From Antedon mediterranea (taxonomy: Eukaryota; Echinodermata; Crinoidea; Comatulida; Antedonidae), in contig NC_092676.1 in assembly GCF_964355755.1 (NCBI RefSeq), positions 27,386,288 to 27,450,287 on the forward strand: a stretch of DNA of 64,000 nucleotides, given 5' to 3'. Positions 9,201-18,975 of the stretch are shown here, one piece after another (the first letter of the stretch is position 1; each line of letters begins with the position of its first letter). Made by a program: the position numbers and the translations under genes. The notes under the pieces are model-generated. The model ran no database searches. It saw only the letters and a list, made by a program, of their open reading frames with translations, and was not told where the DNA came from.

Positions 9201-11845
9201 GAACGCGCGAAAGAAGCGTAGTCAACAAGGTTAAATGTCGTTGGCGGTCCGCGGTCTGTCGGAAGATAAGTTTTTGTTGAGACACTTTATGCATGGATTA
9301 AAGAATAGAAGGATATGCATCGACGTGAGATCAAGGGTTCCTTGACTCTCGCCGACAGACCGCGGACCGCCTACAATGTTACAGTTTAATTAACCGCATG
9401 GTAACAACGAAACGGTCGCGTGCCTAATATATTGTTTACTGCACATGTTAGAGACACGGAGTTCAATGAGCGTGTTTGTTTGATTGGCAGCAGTGCTTTA
9501 GTATAGGACATGATGATAGTGTAGACAGAGCTAAAAGATTACAACTCGCACAAGATCACAATGGAGACTAATATAAGCATAGAGGCGCAAGCAGTTTGGC
9601 CAATCATGACACAGTAGATTACCAAAAAGTAATTTGAGCCAGCCTAGTGCCAGCAAGTTTTGGCAATTTCTGTCGTGCTCTTTGTTACTACAAATCATAA
9701 TTACATTATTTTTGTAGACTGTTTTCTTTGATCTTGCGTTGGATTATGATAGTGAAGATGAACTAGTACATCCAAAGGCTCAATGGTTTGATGCGGGCAC
9801 TGAGGTACTTGACGTCCGCATAGAAGACATGCAGGTGAGTACATAATAGCCTCATCCAAAGGCTCAATGGTTTGATGCGGTCACTGAGGTACTTGATGTC
9901 CGCATAGAAGACATGCAAGTGAGTACATAATAGCCTCATCCAAAGCCTCAATGGTTTGATTGATGCGGGCACTGAGGTACTTGACGTCGTCCGCATAGAA
10001 GACATCCAGGTGAGTACATAATAGCCTCATGCAAAGGCTCAATGGTTTGATTGATGCGGGCACTGAGGTACTTGACGTCCGCATAGAAGACATGCAGGTG
10101 AGTACATAATAGCCTCATCCAAAGGCTCAATGGTTTGATTGATGCGGGCACTGAGGTACTTGACGTCCCCATAGAAGACATGCAGGTGAGTACATAATAG
10201 CCTATTGCAAAGGCTCAATGGTTTGATTGATGCGGGCACTGAGGTACTTGACGTCCGCATAGAAGACATGCAGGTGAGTACATAATAGCCTCATCCAAAG
10301 GCTCAATGGTTTGATTGATGCGGGCACTGAGGTACTTGACGTCCCCATAGAAGACATGCAGGTGAGTACATAATAGCCTCATCCAAAGGCTCAATGGTTT
10401 GATGCGGGCACTGAGGTACTTGATGTCCGCATAGAAGACATGCAGGTGAGTACATAATAGCCTCATCCAAAGGCTCAATGGTTTGATGCGGGCACTGAGG
10501 TACTTGACGTCCGCATAGAAGACATGCAGGTGAGTACATAATAGCCTCATCCAAAGGCTCAATGGTTTGATGCGGGCACTGAGGTACTTGATGTCCGCAT
10601 AGAAGACATGCAGGTGAGTACACAATAGCCTTATCCAAAGGCTCAATGGTTTGATTGATGCGGGCACTGAGGTACTTGACGTCCGCATAGAAAACATGCA
10701 GGTGAGTACATAATAGCCTCATCCAAAGGCTCAATGGTTTGATTGATGCGGGCACTGAGGTACTTGACGTCCGCATAGAAGACATGCAGGTGAGTACATA
10801 ATAGCCTCATCCAAAGGCTCAATGGTTTGATGCGGGCACTGAGGTACTTGATGTCCGCATAGAAGACATGCAGGTGAGTACATAATAGCCTCATCCAAAG
10901 GCTCAATGGTTTGATTGATGTGGGCACTGAGGTACTTGACGTCCCTATAGAAGACATGCAGGTGAGTACATAATAGCCTTATCCAAAGGCTCAATGGTTT
11001 GATGCGGGCACTGAGGTACTTGACGTCCGCATAGAAGACATGCAAGTGAGTACATAATAGCCTCATCCAAAGGCTCAATGGTTTGATTGATGCGGGCACT
11101 GAGGTACTTGATGTCCCTATAGAAGACATGCAGGTGAGTACATAATAGCCTATTGCAAAGGCTCAATGGTTTGATGCGGGCACTGAGGTACTTGACGTCC
11201 GCATAGAAGACATGCAGGTGAGTACACAATAGCCTCATCCAAAGGCTCAATGGTTTGATTGATGCGGGCACTGAGGTACTTGACGTCCGCATAGAAGACA
11301 TGCAGGTGAGTACACAATAGCCTCATCCAAAGGCTCAATGGTTTGATTAATGCGGGCACTGAGTGAGCCTCAAACCCTTGCCGATGTTATGGCTATGTAA
11401 TTACGGTTCTACTTTCTTAACCGCTCGGTCACTCGCTCGTATTTCCGTGTTGCCACTCACTCGATTATATTCAAGTTTCTCACTCCTTAGGGTGATCAAA
11501 GTATATTGAACAAAATGTTGAATATATACATGGTGTACCGCAAACTTTATATTAACATATTGATTTCTAATAACATAATAAATAATATAATATTTGTTCA
11601 ATTGTATTTGTTCTTTGTAGACCTCTTTAGACATTGTACAAGATAACGTAAAAAAAGCCCAACAGCACCAGCGAGTATGGCGCAACGTTGAGTTCCGTGA
11701 TAGGTATATTGCCGAGAGAAACTATGAACGTGTGTCGTTTTGGTCTTTAGTGTCCACCATTGTGATGATGTCCACGTTCATTGTCCAGGTTGTAATGATT
11801 CGATACTTATTTAGCGATACTAGATCAACTACGTCCAAAACATGA
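6202..11845 (+). CDS. TMED5: p24 family cargo receptor (TMED1/TMED5-like), complete
   Basis: Five exons in continuous phase: 6202-6360, 7124-7221, 7762-7831, 9718-9834 and 11621-11845, giving 222 residues, close to the ~227-229 usual for this subfamily. The N-terminus is a signal peptide (MNEKLLLFGLVVSFLFQICL), then a GOLD domain with 'VPAGRRECFYQ' and 'TGDYLFCFDNTFS' carrying the two conserved cysteines, a helical stalk, the conserved 'ERVSFWSLVS' before one membrane helix, and a short cytosolic tail. p24 proteins cycle between ER and Golgi in COPI/COPII vesicles and help export GPI-anchored and other cargo. The tail lacks a plain C-terminal KKXX. An upstream in-frame methionine at 6172 is possible, but the signal peptide starts at 6202. 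The exon 4 donor is followed by a long array of copies of itself. TMED1 versus TMED5 orthology is not resolved by eye. Confidence 0.9.
6600..7020. repeat. AGGCCTA/CTAG-rich low-complexity block in TMED intron 1
   Basis: About 400 bp made largely of short palindromic words (CTAG, AGGCCT, TAGGCCTA, GCTAGC). Similar smaller patches occur at 8590-8700, 22790-22950 and 25680-25900. No longer repeat unit is apparent. Confidence 0.7.
7337..7614 (+). pseudogene. Non-LTR retrotransposon (CR1-like) 3' fragment
   Basis: In the plus direction the text reads 'HSLKLYRPKLKANLLCRNNF' and, after one frameshift/stop, 'WNALHVSVIQSPSVNTFKSR' followed by LDKD and a stop. That is the typical last segment of a CR1/L2-type LINE ORF2 ('...HSLKL ... 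FF..R....WN.LP..V..A.S...FK..LD'). It is 5' truncated, frameshifted and sits in TMED intron 2, so it is dead. Confidence 0.65.
7873..9507. repeat. Nested direct and inverted repeats in TMED intron 3
   Basis: A 34-bp direct repeat occurs at 7873-7906 and 9292-9325. Just inside and outside these, a 61-bp segment at 7937-7997 recurs as a perfect inverted copy at 9447-9507. A third pair, the 20-bp GGCGGTCCGCGGTCTGTCGG near 9244-9263 and its complement near 9351-9370, is also inverted. The ~1.4 kb between shows no transposase-like frame. The arrangement suggests a non-autonomous element altered by an inversion, but element limits are unclear. Confidence 0.65.
9765..11363 (+). repeat. 19-copy tandem array of an exon end plus its 5' splice site
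   Basis: Copy 1 is the real 3' part of TMED exon 4 with the first ~20 bases of the following intron. It is followed by 18 more copies in head-to-tail order. Units are mostly 84 or 88 bp; the 4-bp difference is an extra GATT in the middle, and one unit is 91 bp. Nearly every copy keeps the donor CAG|GTGAGTAC; two copies have CAA|GTGAGT and the last is cut off before the donor. Just past each donor come TAA and TAG. In the frame of exon 4 these terminate translation, so later donors would give a truncated product. No polypyrimidine tract or acceptor is visible inside the unit. Minus-strand open frames across the array are by-products of the repeat. Confidence 0.95.
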
Positions 11846-12546
11846 GTATCATTCTTATAAGTAGTTCACACAATTTGACACCAAAAAGCTCGGGTACCTT
11901 ACTTAGTGATAGCCGTCCACTAAATTTCTTCCCTGAAAACCATTTTGATTTCATTTTTAACAAAGGCTAAAAAAGCAATAAGTGGTGTATATCGCAAATA
12001 TCTATAGAACCTCCTTCTCTTGTTTTGTAGCCGTTAGTTCCGTTTCCCACAGTGCCTTATTGGACAGTTGACCCCATTGGACAAACATTAGGTAAACATC
12101 TGTAATGTTAAAATTATGGACAATTTGGACATTTATAATTATACACTTTTTACCTTTTTTTGTAATTTAGAAGAAAAAAAATAGTATTTCACCATTTCCT
12201 TTACATCTTCATCACTTGGACACTAAACATTTATCTTTTATATTGCATATTAAATTGATTATAAACAACAAGATAATTTAACTTATATTTTTACACTTAT
12301 CTTTAAAATATAATTTATTAGTTTTCAATGTGGACACTGACAATCTTATAATTGATATAATTGAATTGATTGAATACAGTTTAAGTTACAAAACAGGGTG
12401 TGTGTAAGGGTTGCTTCAATACAGATGAGGAAACCACGCCCACCATTTTGGGGTTACATTTTATAAATGAACCACGGAGATGGAATAAATTTTGCAAAAG
12501 TAGGAAAGGATTGACAATTAATTATAGAAAAGTACCCCTGTTAAGG

Positions 12547-12690
12547 TATGTTTACACTATCAAACGTTATGTGACAAAAAATGTGATGTACCCATATTGG
12601 ACATGATGTCATATCACTATACCATATTTGAGCATATCACCACCATATTTGGGCATATCACACTTTTTTTGTCAAACTAGTTTGATAGTG
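12547..12690. mobile_element. MITE family A copy
   Basis: Ends resemble 'acactatcaaact.ttatgtgacaaaaaa' and its inverted counterpart 'ttttttgtcaaactagtttgatagtgt'. The interior has 'gcccatat' and repeats of 'atcac(t)accatatttgggcat'. Six or more relatives of this element are scattered through the window. Confidence 0.75.
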
Positions 12691-13332
12691 TTAGTATATC
12701 AATTTTGTGGTTTGTTTACAAATTGATATTAGCAAATAATGTTAGTTGCCATAAGGTTTTAAAAACCATGACAAGCCAGGTATAGATTTTATGATTGACA
12801 GTCTCTGAAATAATATTTCTATTGATAATTGAGGGCGATATACCGATTTCCTGCCAAAGCAGGCAGGTGTTAATCCTATTTATTTTTATTTTCTACAATT
12901 AAAAAAAAAATGCTCTTGTAACTTCTTTTTGGTAAAGTAGAACAATTTTTTTTGAAATATTTTAAATAGATTTGCACATTTATCAATAGACTTAGTTAAT
13001 TGTTAATGTACATTATTTTGTTTTCAAAGTGGTGATATGGGGTTTTTTTTCAACATTTGATAACAAAATAAAATATTGACACAATATAAATTGGTTTGTA
13101 TATTATTTATTCTAAGATGAAATGAGAGACAAAAGATATTCCAATCAAAAATACACTGTTTCATGGTTTGAGATTGTAGGCGTGAGATAAGACATAAAAT
13201 ACAGAAATATCATTAAAAAACAAACTAATGCAAGGTTAAAAGTTAGTTTTAAATGGTTAAAAATTGGTAAAAATTGTAAAAAATGATGTGTAAAATAGTT
13301 AAACTAAACAAAATGTTTACAGTGCTGCTAAG

Positions 13333-13457
13333 ATTGGTTCCCATTACAGATGCAACGTAAGTGATTTGACCAATCACAAGCGATGGATTATTGAATCACA
13401 CAATCGCATGTGATTGATCAACTTGATTGCGTTGCGTCTCTAGTGGGAACCAAGCTT
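13333..13457. mobile_element. MITE family B copy
   Basis: Termini 'ttggttccca...' and '...tgggaaccaa' are inverted. The interior carries words built from 'aacgcaa', 'gtgatttgaccaatcacaagcga' and the inverted counterpart. The same family recurs at 35390-35585, 38774-38956 and 52923-53079, with degraded copies near 37240-37370 and 51785-51960. Confidence 0.75.
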
Positions 13458-13668
13458 TTATTGAAATGCTTAATCGCAGATGGAAGAAACGAGTCCCTCA
13501 TCCCTGTTTGTTTTCCATTTTGGATAAGCTAACCTACCGGATTTTGTTGACAACTATGAGTGTAGTAAGGGGATTGTGATCATCTAACATAATTGCAGTG
13601 CAATGACGTCATTCGTATGATTCAAGCAATTACTAACAAATTCTCATTTTATTTAATTTTTTTAGGCA

Positions 13669-16600
13669 TCAATCATTTTTACTCTTTGGAATGAAGACCT
13701 TTTGAATATAGTCATTTACAAACCGTCCATCAGGGTCAAAATTCTTACGAATCTCGCAAAATCTTTCGAACTTCGGAAACATGTTCTGCAATTCTTTGAA
13801 TGTTAATTTGTGTTCCTAAAAGAAGACAATTAAATTTAAAGCATCAATACAATTAAAAGCAATCCTACAATATATCGCTCAAAAAATTAGTAAGAGGGAA
13901 AGTTTCTAGGAGAGATCCCTACAACTGTTACCCACCGCATAATAACTTGCTTCATTATTTATAGTATGATGATATATTTACAGAATTACCTTAGCCCAGT
14001 GTGGTCTACCGTTGTATTTTAGCATAATATTCTCGTATGCTGTCCAGTAACCATCTTTCTCAACATATTTCCCATATGGTCTGGAATACAAACACATTTC
14101 CAAATATGTAAATTTCCCACAAACAACCAGTAACATTACATACAACGAGTTTTAGTGACAAGACGTAAACATGATTAAGTTAGTCTTTCAAATTAGTCAC
14201 TTGGCTGTTGGTCCGAAGGTACGTACCCGAATGAAAAAATAAAGTAGAGGTCTGCTTTAACCGGGATTAGTCGGGACAGATTTGATAAAGTTTGGAAATG
14301 GTGGTTAGGTGAGGCCTGGTTGGGAGTTGGGCCTGGGTGGGGGTGGAGCCTAGTTGGACTGGGGTCTGGTTGGGGTTAAGGCGTGGTTGGGGTATGTCCT
14401 GGATGAGAATGTAGCCTGCGTGAGAGTACGGCCTGGTTGGGGGTGGACACTGGTTGGGGGTGGAAGCTGACTAGCGTACAGTCATAAACCATAGACATAA
14501 ACAGACCATAGACATAAACAGACCATATACCAACCTAAACATAACAATATTTATGTAACAGGAATCTCTTCCATAACATGGACTTAAATACAAGTCATCT
14601 TGTTTGGCGAATCGAACCTCAACTGGAAAATGTGCACGTACTTCGGGGTGTGCGTCTAACCACGATTTCAGGTCTTCTAACGCTTCTGAAGTCTTTTCTC
14701 TTAAACACAATTCAATATCAATTTATTAAAAAAAAGTACACAAACAAATCATCAGACTAAAAAGCAAAATGTTGGTTTTTTAACTTCTTTTTTAAAGCCG
14801 TTTTCTAAGAATTAATGTATTTTCTTCTTTTTTTTTAAGAGTAAAGGATTTCCCCTTTTGTACTTACCTTGGTATTGCCCAATCTGTTACATACTGCGCA
14901 AAAAGGCATTCAAATCCAAAGATGTTGTAATAATCATCTATATCCACTCGTAGGCCAGAATGCAGTTTAAAATACACATAGTTTATGACTGGAACAAGCC
15001 ACTTACAAAATGTACTAAAGTGAGAAAAGTAATATCTTTAGTGTTTAATTAAAAATGTAAAATAATTACACACATACCATACGACAACTGTATGTGTTAA
15101 AATGATTTTACTGTATTTTCTATATGTCAATAAAACCAAACAAAAGTATTTATATTATTTAATTTCAAGATAATACTTGAAAACAATACACGATCAATGT
15201 GAAAAATACAGATAAATGAACACAGTAAGAAAAAAATATTAGCAATGTATTTGAGGTAGGCCTTCACTCAAGAAAACAATTCTTGCATGTCGCTGTTGTG
15301 GCTTGGTGGTTATGATGCTTGGCTACAAGTCCCGTCACATGTCAGGATTTCTTCTAAGGACAAAATTACAACGCCACTCCAAAAGACTTGTAATAAGACT
15401 TTGTTTATGCAGAGCATCTTGTGTACGTTTGTCTTGTCTGAAGGTCCCTAATGATCAGCAATTGCTGGATGGATCACCCTCATTAAATATGGTTTTAAAA
15501 AAAATAAGTTCCCCTTTGGCGCGCATCACAACCACGCAACTATACCACCCCTCCCCTAATCCCTAAAAAAAAAACCATCATAAAAAGTTACCTGATCCAA
15601 TATAAAAATTGTAAAAGGTGAAAGCCAATAGCATAATCCCAAAACCAATTACTGCTGCTGGTTTTTTGTCTGTTAGTTTTATCAACCTCCCAGTAGACCA
15701 CACCCTCTGTGTGAGGATACCAAACAAAGCGGAAGTATTCGCTGTTACTGATGTGTTCATCTAAATGTGTCACCATCTATCAAACACAACGAGAAGATAT
15801 GAAACTGGGAATATTGCAATGTTTACTTCCATAGAGGAACAGATAAACTTTGCTCTGGGTTCATGAAAAGAGAAAATTGGGGCCTGCAACTAGTAGGTCA
15901 CTTAGATAGCGCAAATCTCCGCCTAGGTATAAAATTAAATCACGTGTTTACATACATCTATGAAACCATCCTTTAAAATCTTATAAAAATCGGAAAAAAC
16001 TTTGTGAGTATCCTGCTAACATAGAAAGAAACATATAGGCCTACACACCCGATTGATGTCATAACTTCTCGCCATTCTGGCAGAGTAATTAAAAAAACTA
16101 ATTGACTTCGTGTAGGCTGTAACACCGAACATGTAAATTTCTTTGCTTCTATTTTTAATGTAGTCGGCTTAATCAATTCTGTGAAATATTGTGAGTAATT
16201 GTTTTACTATGAAAGTAAATCATTAGCGATTTTTTGTAGTTTTAAGCGACATAACATTATTGCAAAATACTTCAATAAGCGCTTTAACCATGCTGGGGCA
16301 ATACATCAATACAATCGTTTAGGCCTGACTTATCATTATTTTTTGACAGTGTTTTACCTCTTTGAAAGAACATGACATCTGTCTCTGCTGCAGTTTAAAG
16401 TGTGGTTCACACTGAAGCGTAACCGACGTGATGATTCCTAGACAACCTAGACTACATGATGCCGCCAAAAATATTTCTTTATTCTCTTTTCTAGAACACT
16501 TGACTAATTTGCGATCAGCGGTTACCAACTCAATTTCTGTTATCTGCAAAGTATTCAGAAAAAACATTAACAAGTAAAGTAAACTTAACTTTAAAAAAAA

Positions 16601-18975
16601 ATGATTGGGTTTATCAAGATATAGGCCTAAAGCCCGTTTTCCAGTCGACGTTAAATTGCGTTTAATACGATACGATACGATTGACGATAATACGGTACAT
16701 CTGTGGTTGAATTGATCGATTGACGATAATACGGTACATCTGTGGTTGAATTGATCGGAGTCAACGATTTTACAGGAAAAAGAGGTCAAAATAAATTTTA
16801 AAATCGTTAGAATCTGCAATCATTAATTAAACGATTTGAAAATTCAACGTAACTAAACGTCGACTGGAAAACATGCATAAGTATCCAGTCACGATGACTT
16901 TTTAATTTATGAAAACTAACCACAATAGATTGTTAAGAGGTGGCTAAATCTCAAGCATCTGGATCCGGATCTGGATTGTTATTTCATGATGTAAGAAATA
17001 GGCCCAAGTTCTTCTGAATTAGTTACACAATGTAATATCAATCCTGCTAAAACACTCAGAATAACCATTTGTCTAAACCTGGCCTATACTTTTTTTTTCT
17101 ATTAACAATTTTGGAATTTGAAATCTATTTGGACTATCAGTGATAAAATTCACTATTAGTAATCCCAGATTATATAACATATCTCTAAAAATTATAGAAA
17201 CGCATATTTGTAATTTTACAGTAAACATCTTACATATGTAGAAATAATGCCAATATGTTTTCCGGTTCCGTGGGTTCCTGTGGATATACTACCAGCCACT
17301 GTTATATCGGACACAGAGCCTTGTCTGCGGAGAAAACAAATAATTATAAAATGATTAGTGATACAGATAATCTTTATATCTTAATCGGTTTTTTTTTCTT
17401 AAGAAAAACGTTGAATACCTTGCAAAACTTTAGTTATGTTTATAACTTATGCCTTATTAAAATGAAATTTATGTTTATTGCCGAAATGAATAAAAGAAAA
17501 TAAATAAAATAAATAAATAAAACATGAACTGAATGAAAATCATTTTGATGGTGATAATGATTTTGAATATTAGGCCTACTTTAACTTACGTTGACAATGC
17601 CATGTTGTACTTGGGTAAAACTTCTTCATTCAATGTCTTAATCGTGATTCCAGCTTCAACTTTGATTTGACAATTATCTTCATCAACCTAAATCAATATT
17701 GAAAACCTCGCAACGTTTTAATCTAAATCTAAGGCGCTTTTAACGGTAAACTTAGTTTAAAGGAGAGCTTCGGGGTTAAAAATTGTACATTCATACCGTA
17801 AATTAGAGCCTATGAAGAACTCCCGTAGACAACAAAAAGAGGGGCTTATATCATGTTGCTCATTCTGCTTTTCCACTGACAGTCAGCTTATAATATCAAT
17901 GTTGTTTGCAAAAGCTTATATTTTACAATAAATATATTTTTTTGACCCGGGCTATACCATGAAAGATAAGTTTGTGGGTTGTATTTCATGTCTCAATATA
18001 TTACATGCATCAGAGTCATATGTATGTAACAAACAAAATTGTTTAGTAAGTTATAAATTATATTGGTATATTATTTCTATTAAGTTATAAATTGGTAAAA
18101 ACAAACTTACTTTAAGTACGTTAGTAAACTTGTCAAGGTTGACTAGGTACTCGTTGGTGCATGCAATGTCAGATGGTGAATGACCTTTGCCACATACTCT
18201 GACCTTTTTGCCATTTTTCTTTGCTTGTTCCAATATCTTATAGAAAAGTTACGGTACTAATTAAGATTAGAAAATTTATTTTATATAGGACTTATTGGTT
18301 TAAAAATATAGATCAAACAATTGTTATTTGGCTGTAGGAGGAGGAAGAGAGACGTACACGATCTGCCCTCAAACTTACAAAAACAAAATTTTACCATTTA
18401 AATTTTTTATTTTTAATGGATTTACCACTGAAATTAGCGATAAATTATCTTTTATTCTTAGAAGTTTCGCACATCCCATTTATGATTTAAGATTTTTTTC
18501 CCTATAAAATATCATATTCATTAATACGATTTTTATGTTTTTGATAACATAGAACTTAGTGCTTTAAAAATATAATCAAACGAACATTGTTATTTGGCTG
18601 TAGGAGGAGAAGGAAGAGAGACGTACACGATCTGCCCTCAAACTTACGAAAACAGTTATGCCATTTAAATTTTGTATTTGTAATGGATCCACCACTGAAA
18701 TATTAACGATTAGAAGTTTCGCACATCACCTTTCTAATTTAAGATTATTTTCCCTATAAAATATCATATTCATAATTACGATTTTTATGTTTTTGATAAT
18801 ATGTAATACTAAAAACATAAATTTAAGAGCGTGCCTGGCCTATAGTACGATATGTAGGTTAGTTATTTATACATACCAATTTAATATCTTCCACACAACT
18901 CGGTTGAAAATATAGTTCAGGCTCGCAAGAGAAAGTGTTGGCCCAATTTCTAAAAATTGTTCCGGATATTCCTTC
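13669..18975 (-). CDS. GULO: L-gulonolactone oxidase, ten exons, first exon not found
   Basis: Exons in transcript order: 18975-18877, 18236-18111, 17687-17590, 17324-17234, 16543-16358, 15776-15592, 15014-14868, 14699-14535, 14080-13990, 13815-13669. All phases match and give 444 residues plus a missing start, against ~440 for the vertebrate enzyme, so only a few N-terminal codons are absent. The FAD-binding part has '[10 protein letters not shown]' (the histidine is the flavin-linked residue in mammalian GULO) and '[12 protein letters not shown]'; the aldonolactone oxidase half has '[12 protein letters not shown]', '[15 protein letters not shown]' and 'RPHWAK'. The enzyme oxidises L-gulono-1,4-lactone at the ER membrane in the last step of ascorbate synthesis. 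No frame break or missing motif was seen, so this looks functional. The start exon should lie upstream, past the Helitron-like insertion. Confidence 0.9.
15270..15510 (+). repeat. Possible tRNA-derived SINE
   Basis: The phrase 'tggcttggtggttatgatgc' resembles a polymerase III A box in a tRNA-like head, and the tail has 'cctaatgatcagcaattgctgg'. The B box is degenerate. It lies in a GULO intron. Weak call based on style only. Confidence 0.3.
16632..16872. mobile_element. MITE with 'gttttccagtcgacgtt' termini
   Basis: Inverted ends: gttttccagtcgacgtt at about 16632 and aacgtcgactggaaaac ending near 16872. A ~43-bp internal segment ('gattgacgataatacgg...') is duplicated in tandem at about 16679-16757. 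It sits in a GULO intron directly upstream of exon 16543-16358. Confidence 0.7.
18297..18800. repeat. Two-copy tandem duplication in a GULO intron
   Basis: About 250 bp starting near 18297 is repeated starting near 18563. Both copies share 'ttatttggctgtaggagga', 'gagagacgtacacgatctgc' and 'ccctataaaatatcatattc' with small indels. No coding content. Confidence 0.75.

Larger units (their letters stand above)
11846..13668. other. Convergent intergenic region (TMED and GULO 3' ends)
   Basis: Contains the 3' flanks of two genes that face each other. Two MITE copies (12547-12690 and 13333-13457) are the only structured items found. A short plus frame near 12400-12606 is not supported by any motif I trust. 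Confidence 0.5.

Noticed and set aside
9763-11359. Many overlapping minus-strand open frames with the repeated text LLCTHLHVFYADVKYLSA
   Set aside because: They are the reverse complement of the tandem TMED exon-end array; several frames are open at once because unit length varies, and no start, splice or family support exists.
12400-12606. Plus frame starting MCKGCFNTDEET, considered as a THAP-like zinc finger
   Set aside because: Cysteine spacing is incomplete, there is no C-terminal AVPTIF-like motif, and it runs into a MITE.
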